Both the position numbers and the translations under genes were made by a program. The notes beneath the pieces are model-generated. The model had not been told where the DNA came from and did no database searches. It was given only the letters and a program-made list of their open reading frames with translations. DNA of 64,000 bases from Bicyclus anynana (lineage: Eukaryota > Arthropoda > Insecta > Lepidoptera > Nymphalidae). The stretch is from positions 5,922,501-5,986,500 of the forward strand of contig NC_069083.1 of the NCBI RefSeq assembly GCF_947172395.1, written 5' to 3'. Shown here piece by piece: positions 53,471 through 64,000 of this stretch. The stretch's first letter is position 1. Every line of letters begins with the position of its first letter.

Positions 53471-54443
53471 AATACAAAAAAATCAAATCTACTTTTTAAT
53501 AACATTTATTTTAGCTAGATAACGATCAAAAGTACAAAAGCATACTTTGAAAAGAGAAACATGGAAAAAAATCTGGAATTAACGCTTTTAAAACAACGGC
53601 TCCACTTAAGCTTAAAATTGGGTTGAAATATTAACATTTTTTTACATTCTCAACATGTGAACAGCCACTTGACAAAGATAACAATTGAAATGAAATGCAC
53701 GTTAAGCAAAAGACCGTAAAAGCCTATCCATGTTGTATTTCTCACTGTATTTTTAAGTAGCCGCAAACTCGGCGACATCGACATTCCCACATGGACGGGA
53801 AACGCCATTTGTTTTTCCTAGTCCACGTCGTTAATTTCCTAATTACACTTTCAGAATAAAGCCGTTTTTATTGTGTCCCATCTTTCTTTTTTTTTCTGTC
53901 GTTAAAGGTGTGATTTTGTTGGACGGTAAAATTATCTTTAACGATATCGCTCTATGTGATTTTTGCTTTTAGAAATATTAAGGCGATATCATCAGCAACA
54001 TTTAAAAAACGTGTGAGATGAATATGGATCTTCCAATTTGTGGGTGTGTTGTAATAATTAAGAAATACTTATTATTTCTGTGTGTACGTATTATGTTTGA
54101 ATACTTTCATTGGTTAATTTAACCCTTGATTCATAATGTTCTCTTATATCCCTGCATAATGTTAGGTCGAAATTACCCCCTTTGAGTATTAATTTATTTT
54201 ATGGATTAAAGGTTTTACACTAGTCTGAGAAATAAAATAAAAATCGTTACGTCTGTAGGTACAAAACCTATAACACACGCTAGGCTTACTTTGGTGTAAC
54301 ATAGCTAGGTCAGTGTGTATTGTCACTTAATACATATTTATATTTAAATTTCATGAAGAAGAATTATATGATTACTTTATAGCTCGTCCCGAGACTCAAA
54401 TGTATGACCTCGTAATTCCAAGTCGCATAGGCTATTGACCACT
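53471..54443. other. Unassigned DNA
   Basis: 53690-53880 is balanced in composition (CAAACTCGGCGACATCG, CGGGAAACGCC) but has no coding frame or repeat match. Confidence 0.4.
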
Positions 54444-54570
54444 GTCATTATCATCATTATTAACAGTCGATGGACATCCACTGCTGGATATAGGCCTCTT
54501 GCTCGGATTTCCTAATAAAACGATCTCGAGGCGGATTGCAAGGAGCCGCTGGTTGCTGGTGGGTCGAGAC
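54444..54570 (-). mobile_element. RTE LINE 3' end
   Basis: TTATCATCATTATTAACAGTC tail side, GATGGACATCCACTGCTGGA, ATAGGCCTCTTGCTCGG, AGGAGCCGCTGGTTGCTGG. Confidence 0.82.
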
Positions 54571-55819
54571 CGTTTACCACTGTAGTGGTATAATAACTGT
54601 AGTAATAGAATGAGTTGTAGTAGTATAATAGTTTTATTTTTATTTTATTTATTTATTTTATTTATTTAGAAAGGAAAACTTACAGCTAAATACAAAGATA
54701 ATAAAAGTAACAAAAGTTGTAGTAATGTAATGAATACGTCAGTAATAAAGCATACGTTGTTTAGCTTTGTCGTTTTTCATTTAAACCATCGCCTGGAGCT
54801 GTATTCAAAAACTAATTGTACATTGAATTTAGTTACGGAAAGTGGGCTTCTGTATTTATAACTTTTTTATCCATTTTCTAGATTTAAGTACAAGAGATGT
54901 ATAAAATCCGAAAGGCATAATTTTAAAGTAAATAAATATTGTGGTTGTTATTACTTATTGCTAAAGAAAACAATGCCTCCGTAAGTTGCTTATTAAACTT
55001 GCACTGAAGTAACCTATTTTAAACAGAGTTCAACGTTTGATCTTACTTGTTGCCACTTACGGCTAGTTTCTTCATCGCAAGTAACAGTCAAAGTAACGTC
55101 ATAAATCAAAAGTGACGGTCTTATTCACTGAAAAATAAAGTCTTCTTTACTACTTACTACTTTTACTGTTACTTTAGCTTTACATGAAGAAACTGGCTGT
55201 TAATGTTTCAAATTGTATGCTCTTACAAACAATTATCCTTTTAATTAGGTGCCTATTCAATATTCATAGAAAAAACTTAGTTACTTTAAAATTTTTGCGC
55301 AATGAAATACACCCTTAACTTTCGTTCCATGCGAAAGATTAATGGAAGAAAAAACACGATGTACAAATTTGCATACCATTTTCCCCGTCTCCTACCGAAA
55401 TTAGCCCTAGTTGTGCATTCACGGCTTTGTTTAAATTAGGAGAATTTCGTGATTTGGCCGTAATATTCAGTTTTTAAATTCATTTTTTACATTCGTTTCG
55501 GAAAATTACGGAAGAATTATAAGTTTGGAGTTGGTTTTATATTTGAAGTTTAGATAGAAAAAGTGATTTTGTAAGAACTTGGTGTTTTTTCATTACTTGG
55601 CGGTACTACCAAGTGACATATTAAAAGGTTCCTCAGCGACTCTGCATGAGACTATCAGTGATCTGGGTAGTTTGCTGAGCGAGCGAGCTGGATAGAGTTA
55701 CACATTACAGGATCTACACTGAAGGCGCCACGCAAAATGGCCAATCATCTGTTCATGTGCGCAAAAGGCCTTGGAGAAAGAAGAAAGAAAGAAGAAGAAG
55801 AACCAAGCATGCTGTTTTG
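54571..55819. other. Unassigned AT-rich DNA with simple repeats
   Basis: (TTTA)n-like stretch at 54630-54670 and a GAA-rich stretch at 55775-55802 that could be a LINE tail (preceded by GTGCGCAAAAGGCCTTGGAG). No gene recognised. Confidence 0.4.
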
Positions 55820-56129
55820 AATAACAAGTGAACCCTTGACTGCTATCTCACCTGATGTTGACGATACAATCTGAAGCGGGCTAATCTGGAAGAGGTATTT
55901 TTACTCATATCTCTGACGATTTTAACTCGGCATCGCACCGGAACGCTAAATAGCTTTGCGGTACATCTTTGCCGGTAGACTGGCAACTAGCCACGGCAGA
56001 AGCCTACCACCAGACCAGACCTGAGCCAATTTGGAGAATAAAAAATCCTAAACTAACCCTAGCTGGGAATCGAACCCAGTACCTGTTGAGAACCACAGCT
56101 CTAACAACTGCGCCAGAGAGTTCGTCGTC
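55820..56129 (-). mobile_element. SINE family A variant, full length but old
   Basis: AACCCTTGACTGCTATCTCA, GGAACGCTAAATAGCTTTGC, CCACCAGACCAGACCTGAGC. The head has GGGAATCGAACCC (B box) and AACAACTGCGCCAGAGAG, a different tRNA-like head from 24026-24345. Confidence 0.8.
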
Positions 56130-56149
56130 ATGCTTTTTCTATTTTTTTA

Positions 56150-56400
56150 TTAGTGAACGTCCGCGACTTCATCCGCGTGTTATTAAGTCTTTCACAAATC
56201 CCGCGGAACCATTGATTTTTCCGGAATCAAAAGTAGTCTATGTATTAATCTAAAGTAAGATCTATTTCCATTCCAAATGTCAGCCAAATCGCTTCAATAG
56301 CCGCCTTACGGTGCGGCTATTGAAGCGATTATTGGAGGAACAAATATACACACTTAAACATAAACTTTCGCCTTTAAAACATTAGTGTGATTTTAATTAT
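56150..56400 (-). mobile_element. Helitron-like element with an inserted palindrome
   Basis: GAACGTCCGCGACTTCATCC, CCCGCGGAACCATTGATTTT, AAGTAGTCTATGTATTAATC. The GCCAAATCGCTTCAATAG block is followed by its own inverted copy (56287-56330). CTAG end mutated. Confidence 0.85.
56287..56330. repeat. 18-bp perfect inverted repeat, 8-nt loop
   Basis: AATCGCTTCAATAGCCGC (56287-56304) and its exact complement at 56313-56330 around CTTACGGT. Confidence 0.95.
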
Positions 56401-56789
56401 TATCGATTTATTTAAGGCAATGAACGTTGTTTTCTTTGACATTATCAATTTTGGATATCTATTTCAAATTACTATGATAGTTATTACGGTTCGCCGCCAT
56501 TAGGCCGTATGATGAATTGGGTTCTCACAAACTGCGGTGTGTTGATATTGATCCACTTTAACCTTATCATGATTGTAACGAAGTTGACCGAGCATAATCT
56601 AACTATAAACAGAGCTGGGTTTAATGTGTGTCCGATATTTGGAACTTATTTTGGTAGATACATTATCAACTCGTCCATACCCGGCATCGACTTGTAGATT
56701 GAGAATAATTCAAGTTTAAGTTAGTAAGAAGATCTCTGTCTATTTAATCATAAATTAGCTTCACTTGTAACTTGAAAATCTTGGAATCC

Positions 56790-57085
56790 TAGTTTGACTC
56801 TTCCCGGTCTTCGATTAGGATGAAATTTTACACACGCTCTGAGTTTTGATGACAATACATGACTAGCTAAGAAACGTCATTACAAATACAATATGGCAGC
56901 TTTCTCAAGATGGTGGACTGGCTGTTTGAAATCCACCCCCAATATATATATATATGGATATCAAATGAAAGGGTTTGCTGTCAGGAATACAAAATAATAG
57001 TCACGTGACTTAAATCCAATATGGCGGACTCCAAGATGGCGGACAGGCTATTTGAAATGCACCCCCATGATATAGGTATCAAGCG
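56790..57085 (+). repeat. Dispersed repeat with two internal AAGATGG units
   Basis: TCAAGATGGTGGACTGGCTG...CACCCCCAATATATATATA and CCAAGATGGCGGACAGGCTA...CACCCCCATGATATAGG are two diverged units. The flanking GATGAAATTTTACACACGCT block is familiar from lepidopteran repeats. Class unknown. Confidence 0.6.
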
Positions 57086-57131
57086 TGTTTTTTAGTTTTT
57101 TTATACTATTCATTTTATTTACAAATAAATA

Positions 57132-57311
57132 ACCGGCAAAGACGTACCGCCAAGCGATTTAGCGTTCCGGTACGATGCCGTGTAGAAACCGAAAGGAGTG
57201 TGGATTTTCATCCTCCTCCTAACAAGTTAGCCCGCTTCCATCTTAGTTTGCATCATCACTTACCATCAGGTGAGATTGTAGTCAAGGGCTAACTTGTAAA
57301 GAATAAAAAAA
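57132..57311 (+). mobile_element. SINE family A, 5'-truncated
   Basis: CCGGCAAAGACGTACCGCCA to GGGCTAACTTGTAAAGAATA and an A-rich tail. Close to 24026-24345. Confidence 0.9.
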
Positions 57312-57526
57312 ATAATATTAACTAATAAATGATTTTCAGTTTACAATTTTCACAGGTACCTACTTACGTACCTACTACAACGTACTAGGTTGATAAGCGT
57401 GTGAATTTTCAAAACCTAAAACACGTTGATGATGTATTAGTTTTTAGCTAATTATGCGAGGACATTTCTTTTACAAATCTTCATTATTTGTAAGTATATG
57501 CATACGACATCAGTTATTGTATCGAA

Positions 57527-58054
57527 GAGATTAAATTAAAAGATTTAGTGGCGTGTAATGTAATAACGTTGGACAAGATTCTCATGATATTTCTACAATA
57601 ACAGTACTTTATAGATTTTTATATTGTTGCCCAGTACCCCGTATCCACATGCAGAGCCGTGATAGCCTAGTGGATATGACCTCTGCCTCCGATTCCGGGG
57701 GGTGTGGGTTCGAATCCGATCCAGGACATACACCTCCATCTATTCAGTTGTGTGCATTTTAAGAAAATCTATATAAAATTTATTAATTATGAGATTAAAT
57801 TAAAAGATTTAGTGGCGTGTAATGTAATAACGTTGGACAAGATTCTCATGATATTTCTACAATAACAGTACTTTATAGATTTTTATATTGTTGCCCAGTA
57901 CCCCGTATCCACATGCAGAGCCGTGATAGCCTAGTGGATATGACCTCTGCCTCCGATTCCGGGGGGTGTGGGTTCGAATCCGATCCAGGGCATACACCTC
58001 CATCTATTCAGTTGTGTGCATTTTAAGAAAATCTATATAAAATTTATTAATTAT
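57527..58054 (+). repeat. 264-bp tandem duplication
   Basis: Units 57527-57790 and 57791-58054 differ, as far as I can see, at one base (CCAGGACATA against CCAGGGCATA). The unit contains unique flank, the SINE B head and the first ~23 bp of a LINE. Confidence 0.96.
57654..57767 (+). mobile_element. SINE family B head, duplicated copy 1
   Basis: GAGCCGTGATAGCCTAGTGG, GGTTCGAATCCGATCC, GTTGTGTGCATTTTAAGAAA. Confidence 0.88.
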
Positions 58055-58580
58055 GTATTTATTATAATATTATATATGTAATTATGTATTGAAACAATGG
58101 TATAATATTTTTTATTAGGTCTATAGTTTAACTCATTTTAGTTCTTTTTGGTTATTTATTATTAAGTTTATTTTACAGTTTAATGTCATTGTAGGTATTA
58201 GTTTAGATTATAAGGTTGTGTTGGCTGTGTCCGTGGCGTTACCCAATCTGTGGTTCCAACTGAAAATCAGCGCTACAGCGCCTGAGCTGGGGCCATTTTC
58301 TGGGTTATGCCACACATCGCAGGGTATTGTTCTGGATGTCATGGTGTACTGGAGATATTGTGATGTGTGGCATAATTTCGAAATAAACGCATTTTTCTTT
58401 CTTTCTCTCTTTCAAAATACAAATCACGTGACTCAACGGTGAAGGAAAACATCGTGAGGAAACCTGCATACCAGAGACTTTTCTTAATTTTCTGCGAGTG
58501 CCAATCCGCATTGGGCCAGCGTGGTGGTCTATTGGCCTAAGCCTTCTCATTCTGAGAGGAGACTCGATGGGTTGATAACT
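57918..58580 (+). mobile_element. SINE family B split by a LINE
   Basis: Head at 57918-58031 ends TTTTAAGAAAA. The body resumes at about 58419 with AATCACGTGACTCAACGGTG and ends GGGTTGATAAC at 58580. Between them lies a LINE 3' end. Confidence 0.88.
58032..58417 (+). mobile_element. LINE 3'UTR with TTTC-type tail
   Basis: Contains GTGTTGGCTGTGTCCGTGGC, CATGGTGTACTGGAGATATT and ends AAATAAACGCATTTTTCTTT with TTTC/TCTC repeats. An AATAAA-like signal and short-repeat tail point to a CR1-group LINE. No RT coding remains; the 74-codon frame in it is not a gene. Confidence 0.65.
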
Positions 58581-60052
58581 AACCTACATGCACCGAGAGA
58601 ATGCCTTCGTGAAACTAATTGTACATAATTAATTTAATGACTTAACATTTGTCAAATGCTCAGTTTAGAATGTGATATGTCTGGGTTTTTAAAGAAAGGA
58701 AATACCCGAGTTTGTTTCGAATTTTTTAATGGAAAAAATTAGGATTTGAGGCTAGATCACTTTATAGTGCTTAGAAATAATATAAAATGTCACTAAAACG
58801 AATTTATTGAATGAAACAAGTTTTTGTTACGGTATTAGCGGGTGTGGCTTAAACGAAATGCGGAAATTATTTAATTTTAAAGGACATGTCCCAATTTTGT
58901 ATGGGGGCTGGGCAACTGTATTGTCTTTGTTTAATTTGTAGAAAAGGGAGCGAAATAAATATTTATCTAATTAATGCGGGTTATAAAAATTCTAAAAGTT
59001 ATTCTAAACAGCAATTTATATCTTCTATCTGTAAAAAGATCGACCTGCTTGTCGATGACATGTCCTTTAGTCTCTGTGGAATTATATTTTAACAATGTTT
59101 AATTTAACCTTAATTTAATGCTTTGTATCTGAACCATGTTTTCATCATACGGATTTAGCTCATACTTGACCACAATGTAATGCGGAAAATACTTGATTTC
59201 CAAATTTGGTTTATTTGGTATTATTTTATGGGGTGAAATTAAAATTTAATAATGTTTTATGTAATCTTAATTTAATGTTTGTTAGGGAACTACGTTTTTT
59301 ATTTACGGATTCAGTTCACACTCAGCCCCTCTTGATGAGTACAGTTTACCAACAAACTAATTAAAAATGAGGGTATAAATCACTGCTTATTGCACACCTA
59401 ATAATAATTATAATAAAGTTGTTATTAAATTAATGAAAATAAATTTGATTAATTAGAACAATTAGGTATGTTTAATATATTTTATATTTTATAAATAAAT
59501 AATACATAATTTAAAATAAATAAGTTATGAAATGACATGCGTTTTCTACCTTCATTTCTAATTTATTTGTTGGTAAACAGAATTCATCAAGATCGGCTGG
59601 TAAGTAAAGATGATGGGTTGAGAAACGCGTTTGCCTAGTAGGTGCCTGTTTTGTTTCTCTTTTTTCGAAGACGCAATTAAACATACCATGTTTTATATAT
59701 TTTTTTCTCTCGATCTGCTAGTTTTGTGAAAACAAACATCCATATCATCGTTAATGTCAATCATTAACATAGGAATGCAGATGATGACAAAATTTTTGCA
59801 AGGCCAATCGGATTCTGCTTGATATTAATACTTAATTAATTACACGATTAATATCGGATTAAAATCAGCCAAGATCAAAGCGTGTCAGATTACATACTAG
59901 AGTGTTATGATCACTTATCTGCGTCAAAGAATATTAACGCAGACAAGTCATGTCTTTCCATCAATATGTTATTTCTTTACAAAAAAAAGTTAATTTATTT
60001 ATTAATTTCCGAGGAAATTAAAAGGGTTGAAAGTATTCGACGTTTTGTAAGT
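58581..60052. other. Unassigned AT-rich DNA, 1.5 kb
   Basis: A 68-codon plus frame at 58886-59092 lies between AAAGGACATGTC and GACATGTCCTTT (58878 and 59058), a 12-bp inverted pair of unknown meaning. Nothing else recognised. Confidence 0.35.
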
Positions 60053-60110
60053 TCAAATCAAATAAAAAATCATTTATTTCAAGTAGACTCAGTTTACAAG
60101 CACTTGGGAG
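60053..60110 (-). mobile_element. LINE tail fragment
   Basis: AAATCATTTATTTCAAGTAG with GACTCAGTTTACAAGC; same end as 34650-34680. Confidence 0.5.
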
Positions 60111-60567
60111 AATGTTGTCGGAGAAAATGTTCGGCTATAAAACAGAAATGTTCTGACGGAATATTGCCAGGCTGCCAGGCATGGAAAAATGACTCGAGCA
60201 ATGTTAACAAGTCTTAAAGGACATCCTTAACCCTATACCCTAACGTCGGTCATAAGTCCGAGACTTCGCTCAAGGTTATTCTCTGCCACTCGAGGGATTA
60301 TTAGTAACTTTCTTGGTGGGAATTGTTATACCCGATAGGCTTTCATTCATTAATTGTGTTTTGCCCTTTAAGTCCGCTTCTGATAGCAACTAATTTGCGG
60401 CAATATTATGTGATATAGAAAAGATAAATAAATAAAATAAAAATAAAAAAGCCTTTTATTTCTTCTTTTTAACATTTTACAATTAATCAGGTGCAAGTAT
60501 TTTAATGTTAAAAGTAAGTTATAATTTTAAAGTGTTTATTTCTTTTCCTTTTATTTATAAGAAGAAG
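60111..60567. other. Unassigned DNA
   Basis: Nothing recognised; A-rich simple sequence at 60420-60450. Confidence 0.4.
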
Positions 60568-60790
60568 AATCGGTGAAGGCCTCCTCCAGGTGCTGCCATT
60601 TTGATCGGTCTTTTGCCTTCAGTAGCCAGTTTTTGCCGCTGAAATTCATGATGTCGTCGACCTACCGATAACGTGGTCTACCTCTGCCTCGTAATCCTTT
60701 AGGCCCCGGCCATTTCGTTATTCTGACAGTCCAGCGGTTATCTGTGAGTCGAGCGAAAAGTTCGGCCAATTTCCATTTGGCTTCAAGTGT
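60568..60790 (-). mobile_element. LINE RT C-terminal remnant, third family
   Basis: Minus translation gives AKWKLAELFARLTDNRWTVR, GLRGRGRPRYR, VDDIMNFSGKNWLLKAKDRS and KWQHLEEAFTDSSSY, with one stop where W is expected (R-stop-VDD). This is the GRPxxRWxDD module at the end of RTE-like ORFs. Confidence 0.8.
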
Positions 60791-61912
60791 GAAAAGAAAA
60801 CATGTAATTAAACTGATAAGCTTATTAACTATATAGCCTACTGATTAACTAAAGTTGGACAAATTTAAGCATTAAGAACTTACCACCTAACTTAACTGTA
60901 TTACCTAATTTAACTTGTTTGTCACACACTTGTACTAGTGAATCAATCAATATTATTATTATTAAATACTAAACTGTACCAACAAGACAACTTAAAAGCG
61001 AAGGAATATTAGCATTTCTAAGTATCTGAGATAAATATCTAAGCGGGTGTCAGAGGAAGTTATCGATACAGTCCGTAACTTGAAACTGGTTTAAGTCCAG
61101 TGGGAAATTTGCAATCTTGGCCTCCTAACAAAGTTTTCAACTAAAATCCTATTGTGTTTTGTGTCATGGGAAACTGCGAACACTTGATTAGACCAAAGCC
61201 ACAAGCAAGGAAAGTTGTTCATTATTTATTGCTGTTTTATATAGTTCGTACCAGTTCTACTTTAAGCGTTAGGTACTTTGAGCTCAAAGTATCTAAGCGA
61301 CATGTCAATGTAATAGTAATGTTTTTGAATGATAAAATATATTATGGTCTACCATGGAATAAGTGCCTGTCATAGCCAGATCTTCGTCATATTATTTTTG
61401 AAAGTGTATCAATCCATACTCTTAAAGAAACCATAGAGTTAGACAACTATGGAATTTAGGTTATTGTAGCTTTAGTAGATACTATAAAGCATGCATCAAA
61501 AATATAGACTAAGTTCTACAAGTATAAAGCTCAATTTTTGATTTTTTTTTTCAGGATAATTTAGAAAATCTTGTCATGAAAACCATCCACAAATGTTCTT
61601 AAATATAAGGTTTGAACCTAACAAGACACCATAGTCAAAATTTCATAGTTAAACACATTTCCCTTATGGTAGCAACAATGCATGACAATATTTACATTGT
61701 AGTCCTCAGGCTTTGTCATATTAAAAAAAATAAGTTTATCTGCTGAATAGTGACTATTCACTATTTTGGTATTTTTTATCAACCTATTAAAAAAATCATC
61801 AAATCTATTGAGAAATGTCATCTACCTGCTGTATGATATCCACCCCTTTAAAATCCTTGTATCCACCATTAGGCACTGGATGACATTTGTTACTAGCATA
61901 CTAGCATAGCCC
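60791..61912. other. Unassigned AT-rich DNA, 1.1 kb
   Basis: No gene or repeat recognised; short frames of 67-73 codons lack motifs. Confidence 0.4.
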
Positions 61913-62000
61913 CTGGATGCTGGCGACTCGAGGCCGTTGTGCTTGGAGGCCCATGCAAGAGGCCTATGTCCAGCAGTGGACGTCTATCGGCCGATGAGGT
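61913..62000 (+). mobile_element. RTE LINE 3' end, second subfamily
   Basis: CCTGGATGCTGGCGACTCGA, TGCTTGGAGGCCCATGCAAG, AGGCCTATGTCCAGCAGTGG and ATCGGCCGATGAGG. Confidence 0.85.
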
Positions 62001-63069
62001 AACTAGCATACGTCAAAGATAGTAAGTTAGCCTGCTGATTTTGTAGATAATAATAAATTGTGGTAGCTGGTGGTGACTGCGAGAGAAAATATTTAGGTGA
62101 TCCTGTTATTCATACTTGAATAAGTTATACAACTTTATATAGTTCATTAGCTTTCTTAGAAAATATTCCAAAGGCTCCGTGAAAAGTTTATTACGTCGAA
62201 CAAAGAACTGCGCGAGCGGATAAGGAGTTATAATAAATGAAAATAAATTTATTTTTATAAGAGCTTGTCAGATAAATAAGTTGTGAATACAAAGCACTTA
62301 CTCACTGAAGGTTTTATACGAATTTGTCCTGTTATCAGTAACGCCGGAATTTCTCAAGGCTTGCATTTCACGCTAAGAGTTTGTAATGAGCTTTATTAAG
62401 TGAACTTATTTGAATATTACAGTGTTATCCTGTTTGATTAATAATAATACACGATCTTTTAACATGGAGGCAATTGCTTATACATGTTTTAACATTTCAT
62501 TAAAAATGTTAAACCACTTATAATTTGTTGGTTACATGAAAATGCGTAATTTATTCAGAACTTGGAGATGACTAATACGGGCTACAGACCTTCAGTTCTA
62601 ACAACGCTGTTTTAACTGTACAAGTGTACAGTTTTATCTAAAATTAAATAAAATAAAATAAGGCAGAACGTTTGTTGGGCTAGCCAGTTATGTTATTAAA
62701 GCGTTGAAATTAAATAACCCTTTCATTATTCGAATAATTACTTTACCGATAAGCTGTCACAGTTAATTGATAACCAATTTGGCTAAATTGAAATTTATTA
62801 ATTTTGCGAGACAATTTATCACGAGATTATCTAAACCTAAGATAAAATCATCAATCTTTCCTAAAAGCCAATTTTATTGAACATTAGGATGAATGATAAA
62901 GTTACTCGTAAATTGACAAGGCGTGATCATATATATTGATTAATATGAATGAGGCGTTAGTGCAATGCTTTTTTTTAAAGAATTAACTACGAAAAAAATA
63001 TTACAAAATGTTGATAGATAGTTATTGTTGTGTTGTTTTGAGTGGATTACGTATAGACTGAGAGTTAGT
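62001..63069. other. Unassigned AT-rich DNA, 1.1 kb
   Basis: Nothing recognised. Confidence 0.4.
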
Positions 63070-63334
63070 CAGAAATGAGGAGATCCGCAAGTCACCGACA
63101 AAGCTCAACGAGTCGCGAATCTAAATGGTAATGTGCGGGGCACAAAGTTCAAAGAGCCGATGGACATTGGGGTCCCAAATGACGACCCCGCACTAGAAAG
63201 CGCAGTGTTAGTCGACCCGCCACCAGGTGGACTGACGACATTAAGCGAGATGCAGGGATTCGCTGGATGCATGCGACTCTGAATCGTGATGTTTTGTAGT
63301 CCCTACAAAAGGCCTATGGCCTGCAGTGGCTGAC

Positions 63335-63364
<30 letters not shown>
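63070..63364 (+). mobile_element. RTE LINE 3' end with (GAT)n tail
   Basis: GAAATGAGGAGATCCGCAAG, GTCGACCCGCCACCAGGTGG, GGGATTCGCTGGATGCATGC, GGCCTGCAGTGGCTGACATG, then GATGATGATGATGATGAT. The frame is broken by indels. Same subfamily as 981-3427. Confidence 0.92.
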
Positions 63365-63365
<1 letters not shown>

Positions 63366-63469
63366 GAGTCATCGAAAAGGTGAATGTAATACTCTATACA
63401 CGACCATTCCATATAGTTACTATAATAATGCATCATTATTCCAACTAGCTTTCTGAATAATATTCGTAA

Positions 63470-63826
63470 TATCATTGGTATTTGTTAGGTAAAATTGCGT
63501 CCAAAATTAAACAGTCTCTCGACAACTCATATGCGGGGGAACGAATGAGATTGAACGAAAATACTGCGCATTCGAATACGTTTACAATTCGCTCGGGAAT
63601 TTTTCACGTTCCCCGATATATGAAACTCGTATTTCTAGATCGTCTTAAACAAATTGAAACTCTCAAAACGATTCGTTTCAGATTGCCTCATACACTGCGA
63701 CCCACATTTCATACGGAAGATACCTTCATTTATTTAATGTTGTCGTGTATGTATAACGATAACCTTTATCATATTTTTGATGAAATGTTGCTTTTTTTTT
63801 TCTTTTTAATTTACAATAGAATCTAA
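63470..63826 (+). CDS. Unrecognised open frame, possible exon
   Basis: Open from 63470 to the stop at 63824-63826. It reads GKIASKIKQSLDNSYAGERM, IRSGIFHVPRYMKLVFLDRL and KTIRFRLPHTLRPTFHTEDT, with mixed third-base use and a charged, non-simple composition. The last residues (MLLFFFFLIYNRI) come from a T-run and look non-coding. TATTTGTTAG at 63479-63488 could be a weak 3' splice site, and the first in-frame ATG is at 63545. I recognise no domain, and no other gene lies beside it in the window. It may be chance, part of an unknown repeat, or an exon of a gene beyond the right edge. Confidence 0.15.
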   Translation, partial: YHWYLLGKIASKIKQSLDNSYAGERMRLNENTAHSNTFTIRSGIFHVPRYMKLVFLDRLKQIETLKTIRFRLPHTLRPTFHTEDTFIYLMLSCMYNDNLYHIFDEMLLFFFFLIYNRI

Positions 63827-64000
63827 AAGCTGAAAAACGATTTTTGGTATACGAGTAGGTAAATTTATTAATTTATTAAATTATTAAACACATTTTAATT
63901 TTACAAAAAACATTTTTACGTTTTTACAAAGTACAGGTTCTTAGAAATTCAAAAGACTAAGCTACTGTTACACATGCTCATTTCAAGCACGAAAGCATGC
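63827..64000. other. Unassigned AT-rich DNA
   Basis: Nothing recognised before the window edge. Confidence 0.4.

Noticed and set aside
58878..59069. 12-bp inverted pair AAAGGACATGTC / GACATGTCCTTT as transposon ends
   Set aside because: No target duplication, short arms and no second copy in the window; a chance match is plausible.
1..64000. A coordinated novel gene system (defence, secretion or biosynthetic)
   Set aside because: No set of adjacent host coding genes is visible; all recognisable coding sequence belongs to non-LTR retrotransposons.

Overview
The window is eukaryotic, AT-rich and intron- or intergene-like. I find no complete host protein-coding gene, rRNA gene or functional tRNA gene. 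The repeats point to a moth or butterfly (ditrysian Lepidoptera, possibly a nymphalid). The clues are short non-autonomous Helitrons with TC...CTAG ends and a GCGGACG/CGTCCGC 3' hairpin, RTE-clade LINEs with (GAT)n tails, tRNA-derived SINEs of at least four families, and CR1/Jockey-group LINE 3' ends. Family assignments come from recognising sequence by eye, not from a database search.

Layout. 0-4 kb is dominated by an RTE retrotransposon on the minus strand (981-3427) with a 756-residue open frame and one frameshift. 4-13 kb holds a hAT-type MITE with a perfect 8-bp target duplication nested in an older repeat, several Helitrons, and a LINE inserted inside a SINE (11165-12292). 13-18 kb has SINEs and a 200-N gap flanked by two copies of the same repeat. 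19-21.1 kb is a Helitron cluster with a 350-bp G-rich minisatellite. 23.7-36 kb alternates Helitrons, SINEs and RTE fragments, plus a GC-rich foldback element (26353-26664). 36-43 kb holds LINE 3' ends, two foldback/MITE families, a three-copy ~198-bp tandem array and a Jockey remnant. 43-58 kb is sparser, with more RTE ends, SINEs and Helitrons. 57.5-58.6 kb shows a SINE broken by a LINE and then a 264-bp tandem duplication. 58.6-64 kb is mostly unassigned AT-rich DNA with three LINE remnants, a short LINE tail and one unexplained ORF near the right edge.

Nothing here forms a pathway. The only gene-like content is retrotransposon reverse transcriptase and its fragments, which would have supplied the machinery to mobilise the SINEs. 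The Helitrons and MITEs carry no coding sequence and depend on absent autonomous partners. Most of the sequence history can be read from nesting and target-site duplications.

The most interesting signals are these: a G-rich GGGGTAGGGTA-type tract at nearly the same distance (about 45-61 bp) from the 3' end of four Helitrons and always on the sense strand; a 34-bp identical core shared by two loci 4.6 kb apart that no recognised repeat explains; two palindromes that look like template-switch scars; and a GC-rich foldback element built from repeats of a self-complementary GCGGCGCCGC motif.
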